From NCBI GenBank assembly GCA_910585095.1, contig CAJUBU010000003.1, positions 46,476 through 110,475 of the forward strand: a stretch of DNA of 64,000 bases, read 5' to 3'. Shown piece by piece: positions 51,966-62,821 of the stretch. Made by a program: the position numbers and the translations under genes. The notes beneath the pieces are model-generated. The model was not told the DNA's origin. It did no database searches and was given only the letters and a program-made list of their open reading frames with translations. The stretch is from an uncultured Lachnospira sp. (GTDB lineage: Bacteria; Bacillota; Clostridia; Lachnospirales; Lachnospiraceae). Each line of letters starts with the position of its first letter. The first letter of the stretch is position 1.

Positions 51966-52252
51966 AACATTCACCCCTTTCAGTAAACATTATTTTATTA
52001 TGTTGACTTGTTCTTTATTTGTTAATTCATATTGAATTTAACAAATAAAATTTCTCCAATCACCACAGAAACAATACATATATTTTTTTCATCATCTCCT
52101 CTCACAAAATTTATTATATTGTTAAAAAATAATATATTCATTTTGTCAATCATTTAATGTTTGCTTAAAACTACATATCTATATATTATATAATACGTAA
52201 ATAATCATAATATAGTTTTATGAAATGAATAAAAAAACAAAAAAATTTCACC

Positions 52253-53227
52253 TTAACCAAACAATGAATGATAAAAATCAATATAATCTTCCCTTTTTTG
52301 ATTTGTAAATTCAATAGCTGCTCGAGGATGCTGATTTCTTTGTCCAGTAAGCATATACTGCACATCACAGCCCCAGACAACACCACTTTTTTTAAGAGGA
52401 ACGATTCTATTTTGAAGGAATCGAAGCACTGGATTAATATTATATTTTGGATTTCTAAGGAATCCTAACAATAGCTCCATATAGCAGTTTCCTGCGCCGC
52501 GTCCCATGCCGCCCATTGTTGCATCAAGATAACTTACCCCGATAGTACAAGCTTCTATCGTATTTGCAAATGCAAGCTGCTGGTTATTATGTGCATGAAT
52601 CCCCACCAATTTACCTGTTTTTTCACCAATCTTCAAATATTTATCTGCATATCTTCTAATCTGCTCAGGAAAGAGTGAACCATAACTGTCAACAAGATAG
52701 ATTACATTAACCTTGCTTCTTGATAATAAATTTAATGCAATATCAAGTTCGTCTTCTGCCGCTGCCGATATCGCCATAATATTAATTGTAGTCTCATATC
52801 CCATATCCGCACAATAATTAATCATTTCAATAGCAGCAGGAATCGTGTTGACATACGTAGCAATGCGAATCATATCAATAACACTGTCTTTCTTTGGAAG
52901 AATATCTTTTTTGTAATCGGTTCTTCCAACATCTGCCATAACAGCAATTTTCATATCGGTGTTATTATCTCCGACAACTGCCCTGATATCATCCTCATCA
53001 CAAAACTTCCACTTGCCAAATTCCTTTACATCAAATATTTCTTTTGAGGCTTTATATCCAAATTCCATATAGTCAACCCCAGATGCCACATTTGCCGTAT
53101 AAAGATTTTTTACAAAATCATCTTCAAATTCAAAATTATTTACTAGACCACCATCACGTATTGTACAATCAACCACCTTAATATCTGGTCTAAATGATAC
53201 CAGTTCGCCTCTTTGTTCCATCTTCAT
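52253..53227 (-). CDS. HMGL-like aldolase (pyruvate carboxyltransferase fold)
   Basis: 324 residues. KVVDCTIRDGGLVNNFEF near the N-terminus holds the metal-binding Asp; GIHAHNNQQLAFANTIEACT holds the metal-binding His pair. The fold is that of 4-hydroxy-2-oxovalerate aldolase, citramalate or isopropylmalate synthases (DRE-TIM superfamily), but the C-terminus is short. AAAGG precedes ATG. No partner such as an acylating aldehyde dehydrogenase is nearby, so the reaction is not assignable. Cytoplasmic. Confidence 0.8.
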   Translation of the reverse strand: MKMEQRGELVSFRPDIKVVDCTIRDGGLVNNFEFEDDFVKNLYTANVASGVDYMEFGYKASKEIFDVKEFGKWKFCDEDDIRAVVGDNNTDMKIAVMADVGRTDYKKDILPKKDSVIDMIRIATYVNTIPAAIEMINYCADMGYETTINIMAISAAAEDELDIALNLLSRSKVNVIYLVDSYGSLFPEQIRRYADKYLKIGEKTGKLVGIHAHNNQQLAFANTIEACTIGVSYLDATMGGMGRGAGNCYMELLLGFLRNPKYNINPVLRFLQNRIVPLKKSGVVWGCDVQYMLTGQRNQHPRAAIEFTNQKREDYIDFYHSLFG

Positions 53228-53371
53228 TCATTCCTTTCTCTTTTTCTGCATATTTAATTGTTTCTCTTTTTTGAACAATTCTTTGTCGCTTTAACGCGCT
53301 AAATTTATCTTAGTATATCATATTTTGTTTAAATGTCAAGATAATTTTTCATTTGATAACCAATAAAATAG

Positions 53372-56300
53372 TTATCCATTCACTAATTGTTTCTCCATTG
53401 TCTCAACAACTTCTCTCATTCCCTTTAAATACTCGCCTTGATTTTTAAATTTTTTCTTGACAACGCGCCATACAAACTCAATATTTTTATCGTTTGTAAG
53501 GCGAATAGCTCCGCCATAGCAATCAATAAAATGCGGTATCGCCTCCCTATTAATTTCCGCATTCAAATAGATTTTAAATTCGGTTCGATATACAGGCGGA
53601 TGACTCTCGTCATCAAGACCGCCTTTTATTTCCATAATGCCGACTTTATGCGCTTTTGCTTTTATCAACGCAATCTGTAAAAGATTTTTAGCACAAGGTT
53701 CAAGACTTCCATATCGGTCTTGCAGTTCATCTTCCATATCTGACAATTCATCTAGTGTTTCAATAGCTGCAATTCGTTTATATACATCTAATTTTTGATA
53801 TTCACTTTTAATATATGTCGGCGGAAGATATGCATCCACCATCACATCAACTTTTGTCTCAAACTCATACTCATTTTTGATACCTTTTAAATTATTGACA
53901 GCTTCATTTAACAATTTGCAATAAAGGTCATATCCAACAGCTGCCATATGTCCATGCTGACTTTTTCCCAACACATTTCCAGCGCCTCTAATTTCCAAAT
54001 CCTTCATTGCTATTTTAAATCCAGAACCCAAATCGGAAAATTCTCTTATTGCATGAAGCCTTTTTTCTGCAACTTCAGACAACATCTTATCACGCCGATA
54101 CAATAAAAACGCATATGCTGTTCGATTGCTTCTTCCAACGCGCCCCCTTAACTGATACAATTGCGATAAGCCAAACTTTTCTGCATCTTCTATAATCATT
54201 GTATTGACGTTGGATATATCCATTCCAGTCTCAATAATCGTCGTTGATATCAACACATCTATTTTTCCGGCAATAAAATCACTCATAATCCGCTCAAGTT
54301 GCCTTTTATCCATCTGCCCATGCGCAAATTCAACCACTGCATCGGGTACCAGCGCACTGACATGAGCGGCAATTTCATCAATATTTTGAACACGGTTGTA
54401 CACATAATACACTTGTCCGTTTCTTGCAAGCTCTCTGTTAATCGCCTCTCGAATCATCTCATCATTGTGTTCTGTCACAAATGTCTGTATTGGCAGTCTG
54501 TCTACTGGAGGTTCTTCTAAGACACTCATATCTCTAATTCCCACAAGACTCATATGCAGTGTTCGTGGAATTGGTGTGGCGCTGAGCGTAAGCACATCAA
54601 TATTATTTTTTAACTGCTTAATTTTTTCTTTATGAGTGACACCAAAACGCTGTTCTTCATCAATAACAAGCAATCCTAAATCCTTAAATTCAACGTCTTT
54701 TGATAACAACCGATGTGTTCCAATAACAATATCAACAAATCCTTTTTTTAAATCAATTAATGTCTGCTTTATCTGCTTGCTTGTTCTAAAACTTGACAAT
54801 TGTGCAACCGTAACTGGAAAACTTTTCATTCGTTCCTCAAATGTATTGTAATGCTGTTGTGCAAGAATGGTGGTTGGTACTAAATAGGCAACCTGTTTGC
54901 CCTCCTGAACTGCCTTAAATGCGGCTCTTATAGCAACTTCAGTCTTACCGTAGCCAACGTCTCCACATATAAGTCTATCCATAATGCGCTCGCTTTCCAT
55001 ATCTCGCTTTGTATCCTCAATTGCACGAAGCTGGTCAGGCGTCTCCTCATATGGAAACATCTCTTCAAATTCGCTCTGCCATACTGTATCTTGATTAAAA
55101 CGATATCCCTTTTTTTGTTGTCTTTGCGCATATAATTCAACCAAATCCTTTGCAATTTCCTCAACGGCTCTTGATACCTTTGATTTGGTGCGATGCCAAT
55201 CTGGCGCGCCTATTCTATTTACTTTTGGCTTTTTTTCTGTATCTGCCGCCATATATTTTTGAAGCCTGTCAAGCTGCGTTGCCAAAACATAAAGATTCGT
55301 ATTATCTGCATAATCAATTTTAATATAATCTTTTTGTGTGCCATCGGTACAAATTTTTTCAATACCTCTATAGATGCCAACGCCATGGTCTTCATGGATA
55401 ACATAATCACCTATATTTAACTCATTAAATTGTGAAATGGATTTTCCGTCATATTGTTTTTTTCGTTGTTTCTTTCTGTTTTTGCTTGTAAAAATATCGT
55501 TTTCTGCAATCACAACAAGTCGTAGCAACGGATATTCAAAACCTTTGTGAATGTTCCCACATGTGACAACAATATTGCCCTGTTTTATATCATCATCAAG
55601 CGATTCCATAAATGAAACGGTCACTTCTAAATCCGTTAAATCCTTAACAATTCTTTTTGCCCTCGTTCTTGAATTACAGACTAAAACCGTTTGATACCCT
55701 TGTCTTTTATATTTCTTTAAATCTTCTGCCAAATATTCAAAACTATTATTATAAGAGTTAATCCCTCTTGCCTCAACACGTACATATTTTGCTACCTTTA
55801 ATTGCTTTGGTTTATAATCCAACATGGATACAATTAAAAGTCTGCCGCTGTTTAATTTGTTATATATTTTACTTACTGGAATCAACAAGTTCGCTTGACT
55901 AGGCAGCATATATCCTGTAGCAATTCTATTTTTACTGCTTTCTTCATATTCATATTGAACCAGCTTCATTCGCTCGTCAATTCTGTTAGGTTCATCTAAC
56001 ACAAAAAGCGTATCTTTTTGTGGAAAATACGAAATAAAACTGACACATTCGGATATAAACGTATTTATATATTTACTGTAATCTTTATTTCTTTCCAAAT
56101 CTCCCAAAAGTCTTCTTATATGATTACAATGCTCCATTTGTTCTGCTTTTTTACAATTTTTATCACTGCTAAATATATCCATCTGTTTTTGACTTTCTTC
56201 TTTTATTCCCTGCAATCCTTTCTCAATTTCATCTTCTGTAATCAAACATTCTGTTGCAGGAAATATGCTGTATTGATTTGTTTTTTCTATGGAACGTTGA

Positions 56301-56935
56301 CTTTGCACGTCAAAAAAACGTATTGAATCAATTTCATCATCCCACAATTCAATACGCACTGGTGTTTCATCTGTATGTGAATAAATATCTATAATTCCAC
56401 CTCGAACGGCAAACTGTCCAGGCACGTCAACCATGCCAACACGTTCATATCCCATACAAACCATTTGCTTTACAAACAGTTCAACATCTATTTTATCCCC
56501 TAATTGATAATGAATTGTATGGTCTATATAACGTTGTATTGGAACAAGCAAATCCGTTAAACCATCAATCGTTGTTACAATCGTAAGACTACCTTCCCCA
56601 CTGAACATTTGCAAAATTTTATCAATACATTTAATACGCTGTCCAACAATCTGATGTCCATGAACATCTGCACTATAAAAAATAAAATCTTTTGCGGGAT
56701 ATGCAATGCAATTTTTATTAAAAAACTGGACATCCTCTAAGAGTTCACGCACTCTCATCTCATCATATGTTATAATAACTTTAAATTTATATTGCTGTGA
56801 TATAGCTTCCGTAAAATGCACTTTTTGTGTATCCACACAACCGCTTACCATCACTGTATTTCCAATTGTCTCAAAAGCCTGTTTTATTTCTTCCATTCCA
56901 GCCATATCCAGAATGGGCTTATACAATCCTTGCAC
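53372..56935 (-). CDS. mfd: Transcription-repair coupling factor Mfd
   Basis: 1187 residues. UvrB-homology region, RNA-polymerase-interacting domain (LNIGDYVIHEDHGVGIYRGI), SF2 translocase with Walker A CGDVGYGKTEVA, DEEQ box (LLVIDEEQRFGV), SATPIPRTLHMSL, QLRGRVGRS, the TRG motif and a TRCF C-terminal domain. It removes stalled polymerase and recruits UvrA. The start is a GTG (56933-56935) with GGAGGAGATATTC. Follows pth by 27 bp, the usual order. Confidence 0.97.
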   Translation of the reverse strand: MQGLYKPILDMAGMEEIKQAFETIGNTVMVSGCVDTQKVHFTEAISQQYKFKVIITYDEMRVRELLEDVQFFNKNCIAYPAKDFIFYSADVHGHQIVGQRIKCIDKILQMFSGEGSLTIVTTIDGLTDLLVPIQRYIDHTIHYQLGDKIDVELFVKQMVCMGYERVGMVDVPGQFAVRGGIIDIYSHTDETPVRIELWDDEIDSIRFFDVQSQRSIEKTNQYSIFPATECLITEDEIEKGLQGIKEESQKQMDIFSSDKNCKKAEQMEHCNHIRRLLGDLERNKDYSKYINTFISECVSFISYFPQKDTLFVLDEPNRIDERMKLVQYEYEESSKNRIATGYMLPSQANLLIPVSKIYNKLNSGRLLIVSMLDYKPKQLKVAKYVRVEARGINSYNNSFEYLAEDLKKYKRQGYQTVLVCNSRTRAKRIVKDLTDLEVTVSFMESLDDDIKQGNIVVTCGNIHKGFEYPLLRLVVIAENDIFTSKNRKKQRKKQYDGKSISQFNELNIGDYVIHEDHGVGIYRGIEKICTDGTQKDYIKIDYADNTNLYVLATQLDRLQKYMAADTEKKPKVNRIGAPDWHRTKSKVSRAVEEIAKDLVELYAQRQQKKGYRFNQDTVWQSEFEEMFPYEETPDQLRAIEDTKRDMESERIMDRLICGDVGYGKTEVAIRAAFKAVQEGKQVAYLVPTTILAQQHYNTFEERMKSFPVTVAQLSSFRTSKQIKQTLIDLKKGFVDIVIGTHRLLSKDVEFKDLGLLVIDEEQRFGVTHKEKIKQLKNNIDVLTLSATPIPRTLHMSLVGIRDMSVLEEPPVDRLPIQTFVTEHNDEMIREAINRELARNGQVYYVYNRVQNIDEIAAHVSALVPDAVVEFAHGQMDKRQLERIMSDFIAGKIDVLISTTIIETGMDISNVNTMIIEDAEKFGLSQLYQLRGRVGRSNRTAYAFLLYRRDKMLSEVAEKRLHAIREFSDLGSGFKIAMKDLEIRGAGNVLGKSQHGHMAAVGYDLYCKLLNEAVNNLKGIKNEYEFETKVDVMVDAYLPPTYIKSEYQKLDVYKRIAAIETLDELSDMEDELQDRYGSLEPCAKNLLQIALIKAKAHKVGIMEIKGGLDDESHPPVYRTEFKIYLNAEINREAIPHFIDCYGGAIRLTNDKNIEFVWRVVKKKFKNQGEYLKGMREVVETMEKQLVNG

Positions 56936-56962
56936 GAATATCTCCTCCGTTATTTACTGCTT

Positions 56963-57523
56963 TTAGCCGTTAAACCGATTCATACCACTGTCAATACCTT
57001 CGCTGATAATACATTGAATGGCGTCACATGCCCTCTGTCTACCTTCTTGAATATCTGCATACAATTCATCAGGGAACCTTCCTAATACCCAGTCCACCAA
57101 ATCCCAACCTTTGGGTTTATTGCCAACCCCAAACTTAACCCGCTTAAATTCCTCACTTTTTAAATGTGCAATAATACTTTTAATACCATTGTGTCCCCCT
57201 GCACTTCCTCTTGCCCGAAGGCGCAGCTTACCTGGTTCCAAACTAATATCATCAAATATCACAATAATATCATCTACTGTAAGTTTATAATAATTCATTA
57301 CCTCTTTTACACATTCTCCTGAATGATTCATATAAGTCATTGGTTTTACTAGTATTACCCTTTGACCTTCAATAATTCCTTTGCCAATAAGTCCCTTATG
57401 CTTGGCTGTATCTATATCTATATTATACTTCTGTGCAAGCATATCTATTACATCAAATCCTGCATTATGCCTTGTTCCATGATATTCTTTTCCTGGATTT
57501 CCAAGTCCAACAATAATAAACAT
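56963..57523 (-). CDS. pth: Peptidyl-tRNA hydrolase
   Basis: 186 residues. MFIIVGLGNPGKEYHGTRHN (catalytic His), KPMTYMNHSGECVKEVM, and ARGSAGGHNGIKSI are classic. It releases tRNA from peptidyl-tRNA. ATG 57523 follows GAGGAAATAT; an extra four residues would start at 57535 without a site. In a pth-mfd operon. Confidence 0.96.
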   Translation of the reverse strand: MFIIVGLGNPGKEYHGTRHNAGFDVIDMLAQKYNIDIDTAKHKGLIGKGIIEGQRVILVKPMTYMNHSGECVKEVMNYYKLTVDDIIVIFDDISLEPGKLRLRARGSAGGHNGIKSIIAHLKSEEFKRVKFGVGNKPKGWDLVDWVLGRFPDELYADIQEGRQRACDAIQCIISEGIDSGMNRFNG

Positions 57524-57644
57524 ATATTTCCTCATTTCTATATTTAAAATATTAATTATTTAAAGACACTTCCGCCTAATTACATTATTTTCTTTAAAAT
57601 TAAAAAGTTATAAATTATAATAATACCCAATTATCAATCCTATA

Positions 57645-57670
57645 TCAAGCAGATATTTACAATTTATCTT
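57645..57670. repeat. Partial dispersed repeat
   Basis: TCAAGCAGATATTTACAATT, the left half of the ~40-bp repeat, then diverges. Confidence 0.45.
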
Positions 57671-57686
57671 TTTTTTACAAGAATAT

Positions 57687-57817
57687 CACCACTTCTAAAG
57701 TGGTGGGAGCGTGTCACTATTCCACGTAAGATTACCCTTGTTCTGTATTTATAAAAGTTAAATACTACAAATGAATGAGATATTTAACCCTTTTGGGAAT
57801 AAGAACAAGGGAATCTT
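57687..57817. repeat. Hairpin pair of unknown origin (IS200/IS605-like remnant?)
   Basis: A tight hairpin CACCACTT-CTA-AAGTGGTG (57687-57705) is followed by a long one: AAGATTACCCTTGTTCT (57728-57744) with AGAACAAGGGAATCTT (57802-57817), inner GTTAAATA/TATTTAAC. No gene inside. Short subterminal hairpins of this sort are typical of IS200/IS605 ends and their non-coding derivatives, but I cannot match one. Confidence 0.5.
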
Positions 57818-57864
57818 GTAATATGTGTCAATATTATACTGAAACATCACTAAATGAACAAAAA

Positions 57865-57952
57865 AGAACCATTGCAAAATGATGATTATTTAAAAGGCAC
57901 TATTAAAACATACACTGCCTTTTATATAACTTTTTCATTTTGCAATAGTTCT
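57865..57952 (-). terminator. Pectinesterase terminator (GACTGTTGCA-type relative)
   Basis: AGAACCATTGCAAAATGA and TCATTTTGCAATAGTTCT pair; an inner AAAAGGCA/TGCCTTTT stem adds to it, and on the minus strand TTTTTTG follows. Confidence 0.65.
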
Positions 57953-57953
57953 G

Positions 57954-57992
57954 TGCAAATAACATAGCAGATTGCAAATATCTGCTTAACTT
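57954..57992. repeat. Dispersed ~40-bp repeat after the pectinesterase
   Basis: TGCAAATAACATAGCAGATT then GCAAATATCTGCTTAACTTT. It lies directly between the pectinesterase stop and its terminator. Confidence 0.6.
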
Positions 57993-60900
57993 TTACTTAT
58001 CAAACTTATTTACATATTCTTCAACACGAGCCAAATATTTAAGAAGAATTACAGCATCGGCAATATCAATCTTACCATCATCATTAAGGTCACTGTTTTC
58101 TTCAATAATATCATAACCTTTCATCTGTGCAATATACTTTTTCAAAATAACAGCATCAATTATATTCTTAACACCATCACCATTGACATCACAGTAAACG
58201 ATTGGCTGATTCTTAAGATATCCCTTACTTCTAAGTTCATCTGTCCACTTATCAGTTTCTGAATCAAGGAATGCCTCATATGTTATATCGGTCTTTCCAT
58301 CATCAAGTTTTGGCTCTGTAAGAACCTTTGCCCATGATGCTCTCTTTGAAGAATTATCTTCACCAGAAAGTTCTTTAGAACCATACTCACACATAAACGG
58401 AGATGGACCGCCTAAGGAATTATTCCAGCCTTCAGGTACAATCAATGACTTTCCTTCTGAACCTGGAAAATCTGTTGTTTCAATTGTTGTATTATAAAAT
58501 ACTGCCTCTGATGTATTACCTGCCCAAGGTCTTCCAAAATAGCCTGGTTTTGACCTTGTAGCTGAAGCAGTATCAACGCCTGGTGTTGTAGAAGTGATAT
58601 TACATTCGTACATCAAATAACCTCTGCCACCTGCCTGCTGTGTAGCTGTAATGTAAGCTACATCTGTACCAGCCTCACTTGTGTTCATAACAAGATTACA
58701 ACGATTAAATACAGCTATCATTCCACCAAAAATGTAATCTGTACCACCAAGTATATCACATTTTTCAAATACTGCTTTTGTGCTAACTCCACCATAAAGT
58801 GTGTCTTGTCTGCCAATAAATTTACATTTATTAAATGCTGCTTTATCACCAAGAATTGCCATGGCAGCCGCTCTCTCAACAAAAGACTTAGCCTGAACAG
58901 AAACATCGCCTACTGTTGTAGAACGAACACCCTTGCTTCCTGTCTCCCAGCAAACAACGGTATCAGCTGCTTCTTTTGCTGATATATACTGGTTAAATGA
59001 GTTTTCAAATACAATTCCATCTGCCTCAAAACCATTTGCATATACAACAACGGTTGCATTCCAATAAGAATTGTTTGTTGTTCCTGAACCTGTATTAACA
59101 TTGCTTAAATAGCCATTTTCCTGATTCGCCTTTTTCACGTCTTCATTGTACAAAGAATCAGCACCCATACTATAATAATCATATCCATGACCATAGTATG
59201 ATGTAATTCTTACTACGTTTTCAGCAATATCAACACCTTTGTTTGTCAACTGAATGCTTGATTGCTTGCCTGCTGCATTGACAAGTGAAATATTAGGAAT
59301 CTTAATTCTTAACATTTCTTCATAGTTGCCTGGGTCAATTACAATCTGAACTCTCTGGTCTTCACTTCTTTGCATCTTTGACACATGTTCAATTGCTTCA
59401 TTAATGGTCTTAAACTGCTTATCAGCGCCTACTGTTACCTTTTCAGCATATGGTATTGATGGATTTACAACAATACTTGTAAAATAAGTCTGTCCTTTAT
59501 TTTCTGTATCATCTGCATTCTTTCCTGGTTTTGCTGTAAGTGTTACAAAGCCATCTTCTTTTGCAATGTACTGTTTTGACTCAATCTGAGACGTACTTCC
59601 AGAATTAGAATATACATCAACCTCACCATTAATGCTAAAACCTGCACAGTAACAATAACTGATTGTAACAATATCATCTTTCTTTACAGGTACTTTAACA
59701 CTTCCTGCCTCCGTAGGATTACCAGCCTGGTCTGTACCAGCAGGATTTACAAGTAAATATGTCTTATTTTCAGCAACATTCACATTAGAAAGCTGTAATC
59801 CTAAATAGTACTTGTTATCTCCAATTGTTTCAATTCCTGGATTTCCAGCATTGTATACCGCAAAATCCCAATTTGAAAGAGGCTTAAATGAAACTGTCTT
59901 TTCAACGGCTTTGCCATTTACTTTTACATTCGATGTAATTCCTTGAATAACAGCCTCACTGCCCACGCCTGAAACCTTGACAGAATATTGTCCATCTCTT
60001 AATTTTATTGCATCCGTAGTCTTAAATGTATAATTGTATCCCTCTTCATCAATATTGCTGAATGTTACAACTGCACTTGCTTTTGCTGCATCTGACAATC
60101 CTTCAAAAGTCATTTTCACATCATATACTGGCTTTGCAACAAAGTCTATATTCTGTGTGCCATCTGCATCAGCCTTAATCGTTGACATATCCTTTAAAGC
60201 ATAGTCATTAATTCCATTGGCAACAATCTTATATTCAACACCTTTTTCAAGATTAATCGTGATATCATCACCTGTAATCTGATATTCTGGAATATAAATC
60301 TTATCCGTGTTTACAAAAGAAAGCTCAACGTTCTTCAATGCTTCTTCACTAAGACCTGTAACTTTTCCTGTAACTTTTACTAAATCAACGGCTTTAATCT
60401 TAATGTCAAATGTCTTTGCCCCTGAAGCATTTGGAATAGATAAGTCTGTGGCACTCTCAATAACAAAACCATTTGCATTAACTAATGAAACGGTATAGTC
60501 ATAATTTTCATTCAAATATACAGAATATTTACCATTCTCTGGCTCTGCTTGAATATCCTCACCTGTTTGAGTACATTTAAAATTCAACGCATATGCTCCA
60601 ATAGATGGCGCTGCTGTTGTATCAATTGAACCGCTTACTACAACGGGCTGTGTATGAACTCTCTCAGCTCTGTACAATACCAATTTTTCATTGATTGAAT
60701 AAATTTTATATTCACCATATTCTGTGGCATAGAATGTAAGTTTTCTTCCCTCTACTGCACTTTCAGCAGACTGAATTTTGCCTGATGGAGATTCAAAATA
60801 AATGGTAGAAGCTCCGCCATTAGAACCCATATAAAGTGTAATAATGTCATTAGGGTATGCCTTTAATCCTACATAAGCTGTTGGCGATGCATTATTTGAA

Positions 60901-62663
60901 TACACATAACCTGTAAGCGTTGTGCCTTCAACTGTAATTGGGTTTCTTGTATCATATCTTGTTATTGCTTCATTTGCTGTACGGATTCTGGCATTCGTTC
61001 TACCACCATAACGAAATACCAATTCGTCAAATGAAAATGAACCAATTGTAGCGCCTGTACTACCCTTTACAACATCATCAGGATAAATACTATTAATTGT
61101 ATCTACAGACAGCTTATTGTTGTATTTTGTCTCGTCAAGCTGTTCGCCGCCAAAATCCCATACATCAGCCTTGCCGTTTCCGACAAGTTCTGGTTTTTCT
61201 GTTGCTGCTGGCTTATTAGAAACACTCATACCGTGCATATAATACTCTGCACCGTCTGTTCCGCCTACTTTAAATGTTAACGTTGTAGCGACACCTGTAT
61301 ATGTAAAGGACATCGTTGAAAGTCCATCATTTTTATGGCTAATAATAGACTTTGTATCTTCTTCAAATTTTCCTTTTTTGCTTGAAGCCTTGATTACGCC
61401 TGCTTCATCTGCACCATACTCGCAAAGATGGAATGTAATCGTTGCATCGCCTGCTACCTTTACATCAAATGTATCACCTTTTAAAATTGCAAGTCCATGT
61501 TGTGTGTCATGTGTATACATTGTACCAGCACTTGTTAATGTCAAAAATCCATCTTTTGATGTAACTGAACCATTTAACTGATTTGCACTATCATAGCTAG
61601 CTGCAAGAACAGAACCATCTGAAAAATTGTAATCATAAATGGTATCTTTTACAGCACCATTGTCATCTGGTTTTTCTTCTGTGATAGCAGCTACTTTAAT
61701 GATTGGAATATACATCTTAGCTTCTAGCTTTAATGTCAAGGTTGTTGGTTCTTCTTCTGTATATTCAAATACTGCAGCACTTCCATCACTATGATAGCAG
61801 CCTTTTTTAACAGTAGCGGTCTGTGTATATGAACCATCTGCATCCGTTATAGTCAACGAATCTGTATTATGATATGCACAGTCACCCACTGTGATTTTAC
61901 TTGGTCCATTGACTTTAATCTCAACATTATTGCCTGGATGTATCTCCATACCATGTCTTACATCACTTGTATTTAATCGAATATTTCCGTCTGTTGCAGC
62001 TTTTACTGTAAGACTACCATAAACAAGGTCTTTAGTACCATCTGTATCGGCTGTGATAATTGAATTATCACGAAAATCATAAGTCTTAGTCATAGCTACA
62101 ACTTCTATACATGGGATATACATTGTTGCTTCTAGCTTTAATATCAATGTTGTTGCTTCTTCCTCTGTATAGTTAAATACCATTGCACTCTCATCTTGGT
62201 GATAGCAGCCTTTTTGTGCATCTACCGTCTGTGTATATGTTCCATCTGCATCAGCCATCGTTACTGAAATTGGTTTTTGTGCATTGCTGTACTGACAATC
62301 CCCCACGATTATCTTACTTGGACCATTCACCTTAATCTCAATATTATTGCCTGCATTGACTTGAATACCGTGCTGCGTACCATTTAACTTAAATGTTCCC
62401 CCTGCCGCAGCTTTTACTGTAAGATTTCCATAAACTAAATCTTTAGAACCATCTGTCTTGTCTGTAATAATTGTATTGTCTCTGAAATCATAAAATGCAT
62501 CGCCATCTTGTGATACAACAGTACCTTTTTTTCCTACATCTTCTGCTGCATATGTCGTTGATAAAAATACATTTGATAATTCAGAGCCAGAAAATATTGT
62601 AGTTACAGACAACATCACTGCTGCAATAGAGGCTGCAACTCTTTTTAATGCTTTTTTTCTCAT
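57993..62663 (-). CDS. Secreted modular pectinesterase with dockerin
   Basis: About 1556 residues. Signal peptide (MRKKALKRVAASIAAVMLSV). Two tandem ~137-residue repeats (YDFRDNTIITDKTDGSKDLV at ~57, YDFRDNSIITADTDGTKDLV at ~194), a third divergent one (~344-490) and several beta-rich linker modules. Pectinesterase domain ~1070-1420: GRQDTLYGG, GGTDYIFGG (catalytic Asp pair) and GYFGRPWAG. C-terminal dockerin pair (DVNGDGVKNIIDAVILKKYI and DLNDDGKIDIADAVILLKYL). It removes methyl groups from pectin. ATG 62663 is favoured by AGGTGCTCAA; the longer frame to 62693 is unsupported. Confidence 0.93.
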   Translation of the reverse strand: MRKKALKRVAASIAAVMLSVTTIFSGSELSNVFLSTTYAAEDVGKKGTVVSQDGDAFYDFRDNTIITDKTDGSKDLVYGNLTVKAAAGGTFKLNGTQHGIQVNAGNNIEIKVNGPSKIIVGDCQYSNAQKPISVTMADADGTYTQTVDAQKGCYHQDESAMVFNYTEEEATTLILKLEATMYIPCIEVVAMTKTYDFRDNSIITADTDGTKDLVYGSLTVKAATDGNIRLNTSDVRHGMEIHPGNNVEIKVNGPSKITVGDCAYHNTDSLTITDADGSYTQTATVKKGCYHSDGSAAVFEYTEEEPTTLTLKLEAKMYIPIIKVAAITEEKPDDNGAVKDTIYDYNFSDGSVLAASYDSANQLNGSVTSKDGFLTLTSAGTMYTHDTQHGLAILKGDTFDVKVAGDATITFHLCEYGADEAGVIKASSKKGKFEEDTKSIISHKNDGLSTMSFTYTGVATTLTFKVGGTDGAEYYMHGMSVSNKPAATEKPELVGNGKADVWDFGGEQLDETKYNNKLSVDTINSIYPDDVVKGSTGATIGSFSFDELVFRYGGRTNARIRTANEAITRYDTRNPITVEGTTLTGYVYSNNASPTAYVGLKAYPNDIITLYMGSNGGASTIYFESPSGKIQSAESAVEGRKLTFYATEYGEYKIYSINEKLVLYRAERVHTQPVVVSGSIDTTAAPSIGAYALNFKCTQTGEDIQAEPENGKYSVYLNENYDYTVSLVNANGFVIESATDLSIPNASGAKTFDIKIKAVDLVKVTGKVTGLSEEALKNVELSFVNTDKIYIPEYQITGDDITINLEKGVEYKIVANGINDYALKDMSTIKADADGTQNIDFVAKPVYDVKMTFEGLSDAAKASAVVTFSNIDEEGYNYTFKTTDAIKLRDGQYSVKVSGVGSEAVIQGITSNVKVNGKAVEKTVSFKPLSNWDFAVYNAGNPGIETIGDNKYYLGLQLSNVNVAENKTYLLVNPAGTDQAGNPTEAGSVKVPVKKDDIVTISYCYCAGFSINGEVDVYSNSGSTSQIESKQYIAKEDGFVTLTAKPGKNADDTENKGQTYFTSIVVNPSIPYAEKVTVGADKQFKTINEAIEHVSKMQRSEDQRVQIVIDPGNYEEMLRIKIPNISLVNAAGKQSSIQLTNKGVDIAENVVRITSYYGHGYDYYSMGADSLYNEDVKKANQENGYLSNVNTGSGTTNNSYWNATVVVYANGFEADGIVFENSFNQYISAKEAADTVVCWETGSKGVRSTTVGDVSVQAKSFVERAAAMAILGDKAAFNKCKFIGRQDTLYGGVSTKAVFEKCDILGGTDYIFGGMIAVFNRCNLVMNTSEAGTDVAYITATQQAGGRGYLMYECNITSTTPGVDTASATRSKPGYFGRPWAGNTSEAVFYNTTIETTDFPGSEGKSLIVPEGWNNSLGGPSPFMCEYGSKELSGEDNSSKRASWAKVLTEPKLDDGKTDITYEAFLDSETDKWTDELRSKGYLKNQPIVYCDVNGDGVKNIIDAVILKKYIAQMKGYDIIEENSDLNDDGKIDIADAVILLKYLARVEEYVNKFDK

Positions 62664-62821
62664 TTGAGCACCTAACCCTTTCTGCACCTGCAAATATTAA
62701 TTTACAGTCACAAATTTTCCATAAAGTTTCTAATTTCTACGAATTTTCCCTCCTCCCAGAAATCTAAACTAAAACATTACTTTTCACATATTAACCATTT
62801 ATAAAATTATCACATTCTTTT

